Program-made: the position numbers and the translations under genes
Part shown: piece after piece, positions 11,347 through 21,393 of the stretch
Position numbering within the stretch: position 1 is the first letter of the stretch
Layout of the letters: each line of letters begins with the position of its first letter
From: Uranotaenia lowii
Lineage: Eukaryota; Arthropoda; Insecta; Diptera; Culicidae
Assembly: GCF_029784155.1 (NCBI RefSeq)
Contig: NC_073692.1
Span: 327,007,920-327,071,919, forward strand
Length of the DNA: 64,000 nt
Direction of reading: 5' to 3'
The notes under the pieces: model-generated
Database searches by the model: none
What the model saw: the letters and a program-made list of their open reading frames with translations, nothing else
Told to the model about the DNA's origin: nothing

Positions 11347-12380
11347 AATGAAGAATTGTGAGCTGTTTCTAATGCATAGGCCCGTTGGTCAATGAACACT
11401 AGAAACTCCTCCATCGTAGCTGGGTATTCGAACGATGCGGTGCGGTCGATCCATGTTTGCCGGGTATCTACATCCACCTTCATCAGTAGCAGATGAATCA
11501 ACCAGCAGTCCCTTTCTTCCCTGCTAAGTGCGGTCAAGGCTCGGATGATGTCATCCGCCGTGTCGAACAGCCTCCGAAGGGAATGCCTGGATGGTACTGT
11601 AAATGACGGAATTTCAATAAATCTCTGTATTTGATGGGCAACGATGAGATCCTTTCGATCAAATCGCCGCTTCAGGGCTTCTAGAGCGCCCTCATAGGCA
11701 CTATCCTCTACCCTGACATGCTTGATTATATTTGCGGCCTTACCCGAGGTGTACGTTTTTAGATAAAATAATTTTTGAGCTCGGGTAAGGTTGTGGTTGC
11801 TATGCACTGCACTGATGAACAGGTCATAGAATGATGACCACTCCCCGTATTCGCCCGTAAACGTCGGCAAAATACCCTTCGGCAGATGTAGCTCCGGGGT
11901 AGCTAGCCGCACACTTGTTGGCGACCGACGTATGAGTGCCTCCTGCTCCGTGCCCGGTACATTCGTCGCGTTTAGTATTGCAGGTTCCGATGCGATCGGT
12001 GCCCGATTCCCTAATGATGACGAAAAGCTCTCGTCAGCATTGGTCGGAAGTTCGGGTTCACCATCGCTTGGCTCCGGTTCCCTCTTCTCCTCCGTCTGCA
12101 GTAGAGCGCGGACTCTGCCGTTTAGAACGGCCTTCGCTGCGTTGAACCGCGCCACCAAATCCGCTTCGGCTTCTAGATGCTCCTCCAAACTGGGAACATC
12201 CATACAGGACTCGAGAATCTCCTGTTGGATGGCTCGAAAGTCTTGCCATAGCTCCTGGATGCACCCCAGTTCAGCATTAAGGCCATCAATGCTGTTGATG
12301 CCGCCGCCAGCTTCGATACGTTCTCCGGTCCTACGCAGCCGTCCTTCGATGACGATTCTCTTTACGATTAGCTTGTCCAT
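11316..12380 (-). CDS. gag: BEL/Pao gag (capsid part)
   Basis: This 354-codon frame opens with an ATG a short distance after the putative LTR end. The N-terminal half is acidic and Glu/Ala rich. From about residue 170 the segment LPKGILPTFTGEYGEWSSF and the following helical region match the gag (DUF1759-type) of BEL/Pao elements, which packages the element RNA in virus-like particles. The frame ends just before the zinc knuckles, which continue in another frame from 11346. A one-base frameshift near 11340 therefore separates capsid from nucleocapsid. It is a mutated copy. Confidence 0.8.
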   Translation of the reverse strand: MDKLIVKRIVIEGRLRRTGERIEAGGGINSIDGLNAELGCIQELWQDFRAIQQEILESCMDVPSLEEHLEAEADLVARFNAAKAVLNGRVRALLQTEEKREPEPSDGEPELPTNADESFSSSLGNRAPIASEPAILNATNVPGTEQEALIRRSPTSVRLATPELHLPKGILPTFTGEYGEWSSFYDLFISAVHSNHNLTRAQKLFYLKTYTSGKAANIIKHVRVEDSAYEGALEALKRRFDRKDLIVAHQIQRFIEIPSFTVPSRHSLRRLFDTADDIIRALTALSREERDCWLIHLLLMKVDVDTRQTWIDRTASFEYPATMEEFLVFIDQRAYALETAHNSSFCTTTGATPP

Positions 12381-12397
12381 CCTGTCTACAGCGCCAA

Positions 12398-12913
12398 TGT
12401 TACCGCAGGGGTTGAAGAGATGGAATCTGTTAAGTCTTCGAAGGTTTCGGAAGTAGTTTTAACGATAAGCTGGTTACCTTTGATGTTTCACGAACTTTAA
12501 TTTATTTTGAACTGATGGATTACATTTCATTTTCTGGCCTTTTATATTCATTTTCGTCCAGACTCTACTTTCATACATGTTCTAGGTCTCAGCTTTCTTT
12601 TATTCGGTCGTCCAGACTCTAGAGGTACTGGGTCTCCTTTCTTTTGTAAACCGTAGGATCTGACGAGATCCCTTTTCTACCTATCTCGAAGCTTCGCGAC
12701 GCTTACTTTACCGCGTGAAAGTGAGTGGAGCTGAGATCCCCTTTTTCCCGTTTATTTGGCACCCCGGATTTTGCTAAGGTGAGCACGTTCTCTCTCGTGC
12801 TCCAAATGACGAAACATAAACAAACCACAGAAATTATCGGTAAGTATAAACATTTTTTTTTAGCTTAATTTGGACTTTAATTATGCATTTTTCCTCGACT
12901 TTTAGGTTTAACA
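12398..12913 (-). repeat. Putative 5' LTR of the BEL/Pao element
   Basis: In element orientation the segment starts TGTTAAACC and ends GCGGTAACA, giving TGTTA/TAACA inverted ends. It is followed by TTGGCGCTGTAGACAGGAT, which fits a primer-binding region just upstream of the gag start. The boundaries are inferred because no second LTR survives to compare. Confidence 0.5.
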
Positions 12914-13389
12914 TGTATACTTATCGCTAGGGTAGCCCTCTGAGTCCTAGCAAGAAGAAATTTTAAATGGAAGGTGAGTTATTTATGAAATATGTTGGTG
13001 AAGTGGATGGTTGTAATTCGGCCTCCCCAGGATGAGGTATGCTGCTGGAGCGGCACGTATGATTGTGCCCCGGCACTGGGTTGAGGCCGTTACAGTTATC
13101 ATTGAATGATATCAAATTGATGATGATATAGTTTTTAACATATTGAAAGAGTTTAGAAAAGTTTTTGATGCTCATACAAATTTATAAAATCGAGCAATAG
13201 ATGTACAAATTTTTACATTATTCGATGCCTTAAAAAACTTTTCCCAGTATGACGGATTAACTTTTTGATATCACCTACAAACTTTATATTGATCTTATCA
13301 TCCTATACCAGCACTGTTGGTTTAAAAATATGTTCCGGACAATTACCAATTTTTTTTAAATAAATATTTTAATAATTCATTTAAGTGTC
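12914..13389. other. AT-rich sequence with a GC-rich foldable island
   Basis: A GC-rich block at 13005-13095 stands out. CGGCCTC (13019-13025) pairs with GAGGCCG (13083-13089), CCCAG (13026-13030) with CTGGG (13076-13080), and GGCAC (13052-13056) with GTGCC (13065-13069). It may encode a small structured RNA or be a fragment of a repeat. I do not recognise it. Confidence 0.4.
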
Positions 13390-13918
13390 TGGGGCGACAT
13401 GCAACAAAATGAAAATCAGAACTAAACCTCATAAATCTCGTTACCATATGTTGGAATATGATTGTTTTGCATAATGCGTTTGTTAACATTCAAATTTCAT
13501 TCATCCTAAGATTTATTTTCATGATTTAGGCTAATAGAATATTTGAAGTATTTTTTACCCCTAAATGTATGCAGCAAACTTTCAATTCTTCCTAAAAACA
13601 TTTTTGATAGAAAAACAAAATTGGTGCTTTATTCATTATGACAGCACAAATGTATCAAAAACTATAAATTTTCTAACTTTTTCAATTGATTTTTTATCAA
13701 TAACAGAGTTTGTTGCAACTTACCCCTTTTTCTAAGCAGGGTGAAAATCGCATGTTTTTGAAAATTTAAAAATAACTGGTAAAACCAATAATTTTTCTGA
13801 CTACGTCTATTTGGTGTCCTATCAACCTTCAAACTTGTGATGTTCAAGAGGCATGATTATCTGTAGGCATTAAGATTTAAGAATCCATTTAAGTTGAAAA
13901 GTGTTGCATGTTGCCCCA
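13390..13918. repeat. MITE with GGGGCAACATGCAACA ends
   Basis: The 17-bp terminal inverted repeats TGGGGCRACATGCAACA (13390-13406 and 13902-13918) differ at one base. The interior is AT-rich with no ORF of interest. I could not find a clear target duplication, so the superfamily is open. Confidence 0.6.
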
Positions 13919-14920
13919 ATTGACAGTAATCTTTAAGAAAATTGAGAGAATGGTTCAAACAAGCATTCTAATAAATCTTTGAAAAATCCCTGAAAACCTT
14001 ACAAGTTGGAAATAACTAGTATTAAATTTGCCTGTTATGTTTATCTTGGTACTGTGCATAATCTGTTGTTGTAAAATTTTTGTTATATTGATGCAATTGA
14101 AAATGTTTCATATCAAACTCCACGTCCATGTTCAATTGGTATGGTTTAAGCAAGCCGAAACCAATTTTAACTTCAAAATCGATAGATAGTTGCTAATTAA
14201 GATTCTAAACAAAAATTCTAAACGATCACAATTTCAGAAAAAAATAATCAAAGCAAAAAATATAATTTGGAATATGTTTAAATTGAAAATTGTCGATTAA
14301 AATATGGTTTAGTTTTTCACTGCGCTGCTATTACTTCGAACACCTGTCAAAAAATATTTTTTCCTTTAACCGTAAACAAATGCATTACTTTTCAAAACAC
14401 AATTCCATAATATTCTTATTTTTTACCACACACACATACATATTAGGTTTTTTTTTTCTAATGATTCAAATTCACCATTTATCGGATAAAATTTTCTTGA
14501 CGCAAACTTGAACCAAATAAATGATTTTAGTTCGAAAAAAGACTTTAAAAAATTGCAATATTTTGCGAACAAATTCCGAGATTTGAACATCAAATGACAA
14601 AAGATAGACTTCAAATTTTTTCCGACCATGTGAAAAAAGATGGCACCTGCTTGTCTTGGAAGTTTTGTTACTCATTTCATACTTTGAGCAATGTTACATT
14701 TTGAATAGGTGCCTAATCTGGGCAAATAAATTTGGAAAAATTATTTTAAGCATTTCTAGCCACAGCTTGAAAGACTGTTCATGAAAAGATGTTATATTTT
14801 GTTTTCATAGAAGTTAGAAAATAACATTCCAAGGGAAAGCCAAAAATGCAGAAATCCACAGTCCAGCCTCAAACGGCTGTAGGCGCATTTAACTTGCTTG
14901 GCGTTATGAAAATTTTAAAA
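13919..14920. other. AT-rich sequence, no gene seen
   Basis: Only short ORFs without motifs are present. The stretch ends at the CTTG target of the Gypsy element. Confidence 0.4.
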
Positions 14921-14924
14921 CTTG

Positions 14925-15107
14925 TGTAACAGATCCCTGAGACGGAAGTTCGGATAAGATCTAACGCGACCGTTTTTGTACAATGCTATATAATGACTGT
15001 CTTTATTTCGTACGGAAAGTTTGGGCAGAAGGCCCACAACAATTGTAGTAGTAGATTAGTATCATCTTTATTAGGATGTGTCATCCGCAGAATTTAATTT
15101 TCTTACA
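14925..15107 (-). repeat. 3' LTR of the Gypsy element
   Basis: The LTR begins TGTAAG and ends TTACA in element orientation, with AATAAAG sequences suitable for polyadenylation. It matches the other LTR at 182 of 183 positions. Confidence 0.95.
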
Positions 15108-15143
15108 ACGGACACCATAGCCTTTATCCCGCCTCGGCGATAA

Positions 15144-18100
15144 TCACGGCTCATCATCAGACTCCGTCAGATTACCGGTCTCATCATCGCTGTCCTCCAA
15201 TGATGCATTGACCGACCACGGCTTCATTCTTTCGGCAGCAAAAATCGTTGAGGTTTTCTTCTGGGTCAGCTGAACACCCGGTATGTCTACGATGAGGTAA
15301 CGATCATTTCCAAGAACCCTTTGAATGAGGTAAGGTCCTTTGAATCGAGGTTCCAATTTCTTGCTCATTCCTGTTGCCTGAAGATCCTTTTCAACAAGAA
15401 CAAGATCACCTTCACAATACTTCCTAGCGACACGTCGGGACTTATCGAAGTACATTTTCTGTTTCTGCTGCTCTCGCGCAATTCGGGACGAAACTAGCTG
15501 CCTTATTGCCTCCGGTTGCCGATTGGATGCCTCTTCTGAAAACATCATTAACAGTTGATTCTGCATTATATCTCGTGGATCGTAGTTGAACAGCAGCGTG
15601 TGTGGAGAAACTTTGGTGGAGTCGTTGACCATGGCATTGAGTCCCCACTGCACCATTCGTAGTTGCTTGTCCCAGCTTCGGTCATTGTCCTTCACCATAC
15701 AGCGTACTGCATCCAAAATACTCCGATTTTCGCGCTCTACTTGGCCGTTTGCGCGGGGTGTACCAACTGCAACTTTCACGTGTGCTATGCCCAACGACGT
15801 ACAAAACTGCTCAAAATCCTTCGAAGTGTAGGCAGTTCCTCTATCGGTGACGATACGATTCGGTTTCCCGAAAATTCCAAAAACTTCGTTCAACATCTGA
15901 AGAACTGGACTCGTTTTGGTGTTCCTTACGGCTTTCACCACGACATATTTGGTAAATCCGTCCACAAGCACAATTATGTATTCGTTCATCGACGCAGAAC
16001 GCAGAAATGGACCAAGGTGGTCCAAGTGAATGGTGTCGAAAGGTACGGGAACTTTTTCGATGGGATGTAGCAGCCCTTCTCTGGTACCTCCTTTCGCCTT
16101 AACATAAGCACAATGAACGCAGGAACCGATGTAGCGTTTGAGGTAGTTACGCATTCTACAAAACCAGAAATTTTTACGTATTGCAGCTAACACTTTTTCG
16201 ACACCTCTATGTCCAAGATCGTCGTGATAATTTCGAGCTATTCTCCAGCGTGCACGAACTGGTACCACCCACTTCAATCCATCTTGACACTTCTTCATAA
16301 CACCTGTATCCTTCAGCACGTAATCTTTATGCACTTGTCTCTCTCGGTTTTCGACTGGCGGCTTAGAGAGTATTTTCAATAACTCAAACAATTTGGGATC
16401 TTCTCGTTGTAACAGCTTCAACCACTCATCCTCTCTGATGTTAACTTGCATCACGTGAGCCAAAACCGATTCGGGTTCATCCGATTCTGGTTCACCAACA
16501 GCATTACGACTGAGACAATCGGCGTGCTTCATTTTCTCTCCTTTTCTGTGTTCCATTTTGTAGTCGTATTCTTGAAGTTTCAGTAGCCATTTACCCACAG
16601 CTGGCAACATGGTCTTCTTGGCTACAGTCTTCTTCACCGCTTCGCAATCCGTCACGACTATAAAGGGTCTTCCCAACAAATACTTTCGATAGCGTTCTAC
16701 CGATTCGACCACAGCTAAAGATTCAAGTTCGTAGCTGTATTTTTGGCACTCAACAGACGAAGTTTTACGGCTAAAATAACTTGTGGGGTGCAATCCATCC
16801 TCCATTCTTTGTAATAGTATGCCCGACAGCCCATGTGAGCACGCGTCTGTATGCAGCTCTAACATTTTGGTTGGGTCATACATTACGACTATCGGCTTGC
16901 TCGCTAGCGCATGTTTCAGTGCTAAAAATGCACACTCTTGATCACTGCCCCATTCGAAATCCACATTTTTCTTCGTTAGCCTGGTCAACGGCTCAGCCAG
17001 AATGCTGAACTCCTTCACAAATCGACGAAAATAATTGGCTAGACCTAAAAATTCTCGGACATTACGCAAACTTTCAGGTCTTGGGAATTCACTGATTGCC
17101 AACAACTTTTCGGATCCAGGTTTAATCACACCTTCGCTAATTTCATGGCCTAAAAACTTCACGTTGGATTGCAAAAATGGTGTTTTCTCCAAATTCACTG
17201 TTAAACCGCATTCTAATAGGCGTTTCAAGAATGCCTCGAACTTTTCCATCACATCTTTCACAGTTTTTCCGCAAAATATGACATCATCGAGATAGGCTAC
17301 AAATCCCATGTTTCGTAGCGGAGCAATAAGAGCATCGATCGTACGCTGGAACAGGGCACTTCCGTTACACAGCCCAAAAGGCATTTTACGGTACTCAAAA
17401 TGGCCTAGTGTTGACGAAAAAGCGGTATACATTCTGCTATTTTCTTCGATCGGGATTTGATGGTAACCCCGAAACAAATCAACAGCTGTAAACAAGCGAC
17501 CACCAACTAAACGATTCAGGCAGTCTTCAATTACAGGCATAGGCCAAGACTCCTTGACGGTGTGTGTGTTGATCGCACGATAATCGACAACCATTCGCCA
17601 GTCTCCATTCTTCTTCCGCACTAATAGCGTTGGGCTATTATAAGGTGATCTCGATGGTTGGATGATGTTTGCAGCCAGAAGATCGGTAACCGTTTTCTCC
17701 ACTATTTTCTCGCGAGAATACTCCATCGGATATTGCTTCGTGTGTATGGGTTTTTGCACTCCGGTCAGCTGGATCACCAACTCACACCCCTTTGCTGTAC
17801 CCATTTCTTCGTAGTTTTTTGCGAAACAAGGTCGGAAACACTTAATCAGCTCCAGTATTTGAGCTCGTTCTTCGTCACCACCACTAGTGTTTATCTCATT
17901 TGCTTCGATCGGCTCGTATGCGCGGATACTAAACACATTTTTCTGGATACCACTCGGTCCAGGTCGATGTTCGTTTTCTTCATATGAACTCACTACTTTT
18001 TCTATACGGGCATTTCCCCTCTCTTTCACGAAGCGAATGTCCTCGCGATCGAGTATGTCTCTACCGATTATCATAGTGTTCGCTTGCACTTTGTTCGGTA

Positions 18101-18716
18101 CCACGCATACAGCCGTCTCGAGTTGAAGTCCATCAACACTAATCACTTCCACACTTTTCTCCTGAATTATGACCTTATTGCCACCGAATCCAACCAGCAT
18201 GATATCACACGGCTCGATATTACTCAGCACACTACTGCATCCTTGCTTGATAGTCGTAACCGCTGAACCGCAATCGTAAAGCGCATCGACTTCATGATCA
18301 CCAATAACCACCGTCTTCACAAAATTGCTGGGTTGACGAATCTCCTGCATAGCAGCTACGTTCGTTTTTCTGGAGCAGTTTTTTGCAATATGACCTCTTT
18401 CATTGCAGCGATAGCATTGAAAGTTTGAGTGAGTCTTCATTGCGTTTTTTTCGAGACATTTGGCAGCCACATGACCCTCACCATTGCAACGAAAGCATTT
18501 GATATTCGCTGATAATGTTGGTGATTTCACTGGTGATCGACGCACACTATCACTCATGCCTTTCATCTCTCTAATCTCCACCAACCACTTGAGTTGTTTT
18601 AGTAACTCTGGGAGAGAGTTCACTGGTGTGATCGTGCCAACCTTCCCTTCCAACCCCATCACTATATACTTGATCGTGGCTTCGTTCGGCAATTTCCCCT
18701 TTTTACCCAAGGCCAC
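15144..18716 (-). CDS. pol: Gypsy gag C-terminus and complete pol polyprotein
   Basis: The open frame is 1190 codons long and has no canonical start because it continues the gag frame after the TAA. In order it contains two CCHC zinc knuckles (residues about 74-87 and 101-114), an aspartic protease with DCGS at about 148-151 where DTG or DSG is usual, and an IIGRDIL flap strand. The reverse transcriptase has VDLFRG near 412 and YLDD at about 475-478. RNase H has TDACSHG and VVTDCE. The integrase has its His/Cys zinc site (HRGVEKV and CVHC), the DDE core (LDHLGPF, VTDRGTAY, ANGQVERE) and a C-terminal GPY-type module (RFKGPYLIQRV). All domains are uninterrupted. The Cys in the protease triad is odd and may or may not be natural for this lineage. 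Confidence 0.95.
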   Translation of the reverse strand: MALGKKGKLPNEATIKYIVMGLEGKVGTITPVNSLPELLKQLKWLVEIREMKGMSDSVRRSPVKSPTLSANIKCFRCNGEGHVAAKCLEKNAMKTHSNFQCYRCNERGHIAKNCSRKTNVAAMQEIRQPSNFVKTVVIGDHEVDALYDCGSAVTTIKQGCSSVLSNIEPCDIMLVGFGGNKVIIQEKSVEVISVDGLQLETAVCVVPNKVQANTMIIGRDILDREDIRFVKERGNARIEKVVSSYEENEHRPGPSGIQKNVFSIRAYEPIEANEINTSGGDEERAQILELIKCFRPCFAKNYEEMGTAKGCELVIQLTGVQKPIHTKQYPMEYSREKIVEKTVTDLLAANIIQPSRSPYNSPTLLVRKKNGDWRMVVDYRAINTHTVKESWPMPVIEDCLNRLVGGRLFTAVDLFRGYHQIPIEENSRMYTAFSSTLGHFEYRKMPFGLCNGSALFQRTIDALIAPLRNMGFVAYLDDVIFCGKTVKDVMEKFEAFLKRLLECGLTVNLEKTPFLQSNVKFLGHEISEGVIKPGSEKLLAISEFPRPESLRNVREFLGLANYFRRFVKEFSILAEPLTRLTKKNVDFEWGSDQECAFLALKHALASKPIVVMYDPTKMLELHTDACSHGLSGILLQRMEDGLHPTSYFSRKTSSVECQKYSYELESLAVVESVERYRKYLLGRPFIVVTDCEAVKKTVAKKTMLPAVGKWLLKLQEYDYKMEHRKGEKMKHADCLSRNAVGEPESDEPESVLAHVMQVNIREDEWLKLLQREDPKLFELLKILSKPPVENRERQVHKDYVLKDTGVMKKCQDGLKWVVPVRARWRIARNYHDDLGHRGVEKVLAAIRKNFWFCRMRNYLKRYIGSCVHCAYVKAKGGTREGLLHPIEKVPVPFDTIHLDHLGPFLRSASMNEYIIVLVDGFTKYVVVKAVRNTKTSPVLQMLNEVFGIFGKPNRIVTDRGTAYTSKDFEQFCTSLGIAHVKVAVGTPRANGQVERENRSILDAVRCMVKDNDRSWDKQLRMVQWGLNAMVNDSTKVSPHTLLFNYDPRDIMQNQLLMMFSEEASNRQPEAIRQLVSSRIAREQQKQKMYFDKSRRVARKYCEGDLVLVEKDLQATGMSKKLEPRFKGPYLIQRVLGNDRYLIVDIPGVQLTQKKTSTIFAAERMKPWSVNASLEDSDDETGNLTESDDEP

Positions 18717-19355
18717 TTAACTATAGAAGTAGGTTTCGAGACTTTCATGTGGTAGCTTCTTCCGGTTCATCATGGCTTGATGAATGCTTACCACGTCGAC
18801 TGATGTTGGAAAATCACGAATCAAAAACCTTCTGAAATCGGCCCATGTTCTAATTGTAACACCACTAAACCACAATTTGGCGGCTCCGTTAAGATTTAAG
18901 ATTCCACATTGTAGCTTCCACTCATCATCTCCATTATAAAGAGAAGCAGCCCTTTCGATCGAATCGATCCACTGCTCTGCCGTTGGGGTCGTTGGAATAT
19001 CCGGATCAAACACAACTACGATATCCTTCACATCACGGGTATCGAAGCGACGTGCAGGCACATTTACCGCCGCCATACTTCTTAAAGCTTCGATCAACTG
19101 TAACAACGTGGAGTTGCTACCTTCGGATTTTTGCTCCTCGGTCATATTTGCACCAACACGGAACGGGTCTTTTTCTTGTAAACCCTCGAGAAAATCTCGA
19201 TCCGTAACGCTTATCGAGTCTGAAGCTTCGCTATCGGAAACGGAAAAACTATTCGCTTCCACCACGGGTCCTCCGACCACGTTTTCGGCCTCACTTATAG
19301 AAATAGCTTCTATCACCTTTCTAGCTTCACTCATCACACCAAAAAGGCATTCCAA
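18717..19355 (-). CDS. gag: Gypsy gag, N-terminal part up to an in-frame stop
   Basis: This 212-codon frame starts at an ATG about 95 bases inside the 5' LTR. The first half is Ser/Glu rich. The second half (from about residue 120, FDPDIPTTPTAEQWIDSIER then AAKLWFSGV) is the capsid fold typical of Ty3/Gypsy gag. The frame ends at TAA (18717-18719) directly after LETYFYS, still inside the capsid domain. The next codon continues in the same frame with capsid sequence and zinc knuckles, so a sense codon (perhaps lysine) was probably converted to stop. A programmed read-through would be expected after the nucleocapsid, not here. Confidence 0.85.
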   Translation of the reverse strand: MECLFGVMSEARKVIEAISISEAENVVGGPVVEANSFSVSDSEASDSISVTDRDFLEGLQEKDPFRVGANMTEEQKSEGSNSTLLQLIEALRSMAAVNVPARRFDTRDVKDIVVVFDPDIPTTPTAEQWIDSIERAASLYNGDDEWKLQCGILNLNGAAKLWFSGVTIRTWADFRRFLIRDFPTSVDVVSIHQAMMNRKKLPHESLETYFYS

Positions 19356-19449
19356 TCCGAATACTATACTTGCGAAGTACTATAGCATACGCGACGTTAG
19401 ATTCCGAAAAATTTAATCAATTTAATTTGATTCGATCCTGTCTACAGAT

Positions 19450-19632
19450 TGTAACAGATCCCTGAGACGGAAGTTCGGATAAGATCTAACGCGACCGTTT
19501 TTGTACAATGCTATATAATGACTGTCTTTATTTCGTAAGGAAAGTTTGGGCAGAAGGCCCACAACAATTGTAGTAGTAGATTAGTATCATCTTTATTAGG
19601 ATGTGTCATCCGCAGAATTTAATTTTCTTACA
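19450..19632 (-). repeat. 5' LTR of the Gypsy element, with promoter
   Basis: The sequence is the same as the 3' LTR except for one base. Directly inside it, in element orientation, is AATCTGTAGACAGGATCGAA, the likely primer-binding region. A similar CTGTAGACAGGAT follows the BEL LTR. Confidence 0.9.
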
Positions 19633-19636
19633 CTTG

Positions 19637-21393
19637 TTTCTATCACTAGTAGACACATATGTTTGATTCATTTTGAATGTGTGTTTACGTGTATAGATTT
19701 TTAACATGCATCTTGAAAGATTCGAAAAACATGTCCGAAATCAAAGAATTAACTTGTAGAATCTGAAATGAATGCTAGAAAACCTAACATTTAAAAAAAT
19801 CATGCAACTTTGTAAAAGTGATAAAAAAAATTATTATGAAATTAATAAGAAAAATTCAAAAAATTCATAATGTTTAATGCTAAACGATCACTTTAATAAA
19901 AGTTTGAGTTAAGTTTAAGATAAGAAAAAATAACGTTTGGGAAAGTTTCTAAAATTTATCTTAAAGGGCTTCCAATAAGATGAAATCTTTTGATAAGAAG
20001 AAGTATAAATTTACGACTTCATATATTTCCTTCATTCTGAAAATTACCTTATCTAACAATCAACTCATGTGACGCAGACAAAAACCTTTTTTTTTGTTGA
20101 CTCAATATTTATTTATTTTTTAAGATAAATGTTTACTTCAGCATTTTTATAAACTAAGATTGTTTTTGTGATTCTGAATCAAACATTTGCTCAAACGATA
20201 AGTTGCACAGCCACCCACATTCTGACAAGTTAAAGCCCTCAGCCTGTTAATTCAACTAGCTGTTCCAAATTGGCAGATGTTCTTGACATGTAGGCCACTA
20301 CAGCCAAACCATAAATGGAATAGAACCTTCCCCTTGAGCCAAGAACTATCTGATCTGCCGTTCTGTGCCGAGCTGCCAAGTTGTGGTTTCCCATCTTTTG
20401 GTTGCCTTGCTCGAGTAGTTTTTTTGTCACTCTCCCTACATAGTTGCCGTCATGATGCCCACTCTAGTGAAAACTCGAGCTAAGCAGCAAAAAATCGACC
20501 ATCATCATCATAATCATTAGCCAAAGCCCTAGCAGAGTGAGGGACCTTTTTTCTGATCCCGAACTCGAAGACGTGACAGTCGAGTGTGACAGATGAGAGA
20601 AGTCAAGTTTCTAATTTGGAAGCATATTTTGCTACACGTTCCGGTCCGGAGTCGGAGGATTCCTTGTTGTAGTTTTTTATTCTATTTTCCTCAACCGCCT
20701 CAACTAGCTGCGCTTTCTGGTGCTGCTGCGAGATGACCGACCTCCTCCACAGTCCATGGAAGTAATTTGATATTTTTCCTTTTTCACAATATCGGCCAGA
20801 CCTGGCGATGATGGTCCAATATAAGTGGAAAGTAACTTTCTGGTGGAAGTCAGGGGTGCCAACTTCAAGCATTGAATTCTTAAAAGTAGTTTGAAACTAA
20901 ATTGTTTATCAATCAAGATAAATTAAACACCTGATTCGGAATGTAGCCGGTAGTTAAACTTCTGGACAGAAAATTTTACAGAACATGTTCTTTAACATGT
21001 GTAACATGTTTATTGCGTTTTGAACAAACACTTATTGAAGTTGTGTTCCAATCTTAATTCAATAATCTAGAACTTATTTACCTCTAAAAACAAATCTTGC
21101 TAAGTAAATCAACAACTACCTGGTATGATGCTAGAAAAGAAATGAAACATGTTTTAGATTTATACCTTTGTGTACCTATTTGTAAACGAAATAATCGTAA
21201 TTTTCATGATTAATGATCATATTTTCACTTTTTATTTAAATTCTGTAGATGACAGCAAAAACTGTACATCGTATTCGAGTGTAATTTTTTTACTCATCTC
21301 GTTCAAAAATCTTTAATTCTTATTATAATTGAGAGACCCTTCATTTTTATACTACAAATGTCTATTTCATAAAACAACTATTTTTATATTCAA
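19637..21393. other. AT-rich sequence with a more balanced island at about 20220-20900
   Basis: The island contains overlapping short ORFs on both strands but no motif or conserved reading frame I recognise. It may be host non-coding sequence. Confidence 0.3.

Larger units (their letters stand above)
9190..12913 (-). mobile_element. BEL/Pao LTR retrotransposon, 3' truncated
   Basis: In minus-strand orientation the order is 5' LTR (about 12913-12398), leader, gag, protease, RT and the start of RNase H, and then homology stops near 9200. Integrase, the 3' end and the second LTR are absent, so no target duplication can be checked. The gag type, RT sequence and domain order identify BEL/Pao. Frameshifts near 11340 and 9614-9716, and a deletion at the protease active site near 11010, show it is dead. 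Confidence 0.85.
14925..19632 (-). mobile_element. Ty3/Gypsy LTR retrotransposon, nearly intact and young
   Basis: This complete 4708-bp element has two 183-bp LTRs (14925-15107 and 19450-19632) that differ at one base (15013 versus 19538). The 4-bp target duplication CTTG lies at 14921-14924 and 19633-19636. In minus orientation gag and pol share one frame and no env is present. The low LTR divergence implies a recent insertion. The one clear lesion is a TAA codon (18717-18719) inside gag. It would replicate through virus-like particles and integrate by its own integrase if gag were repaired by read-through or trans-complementation. Confidence 0.95.
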
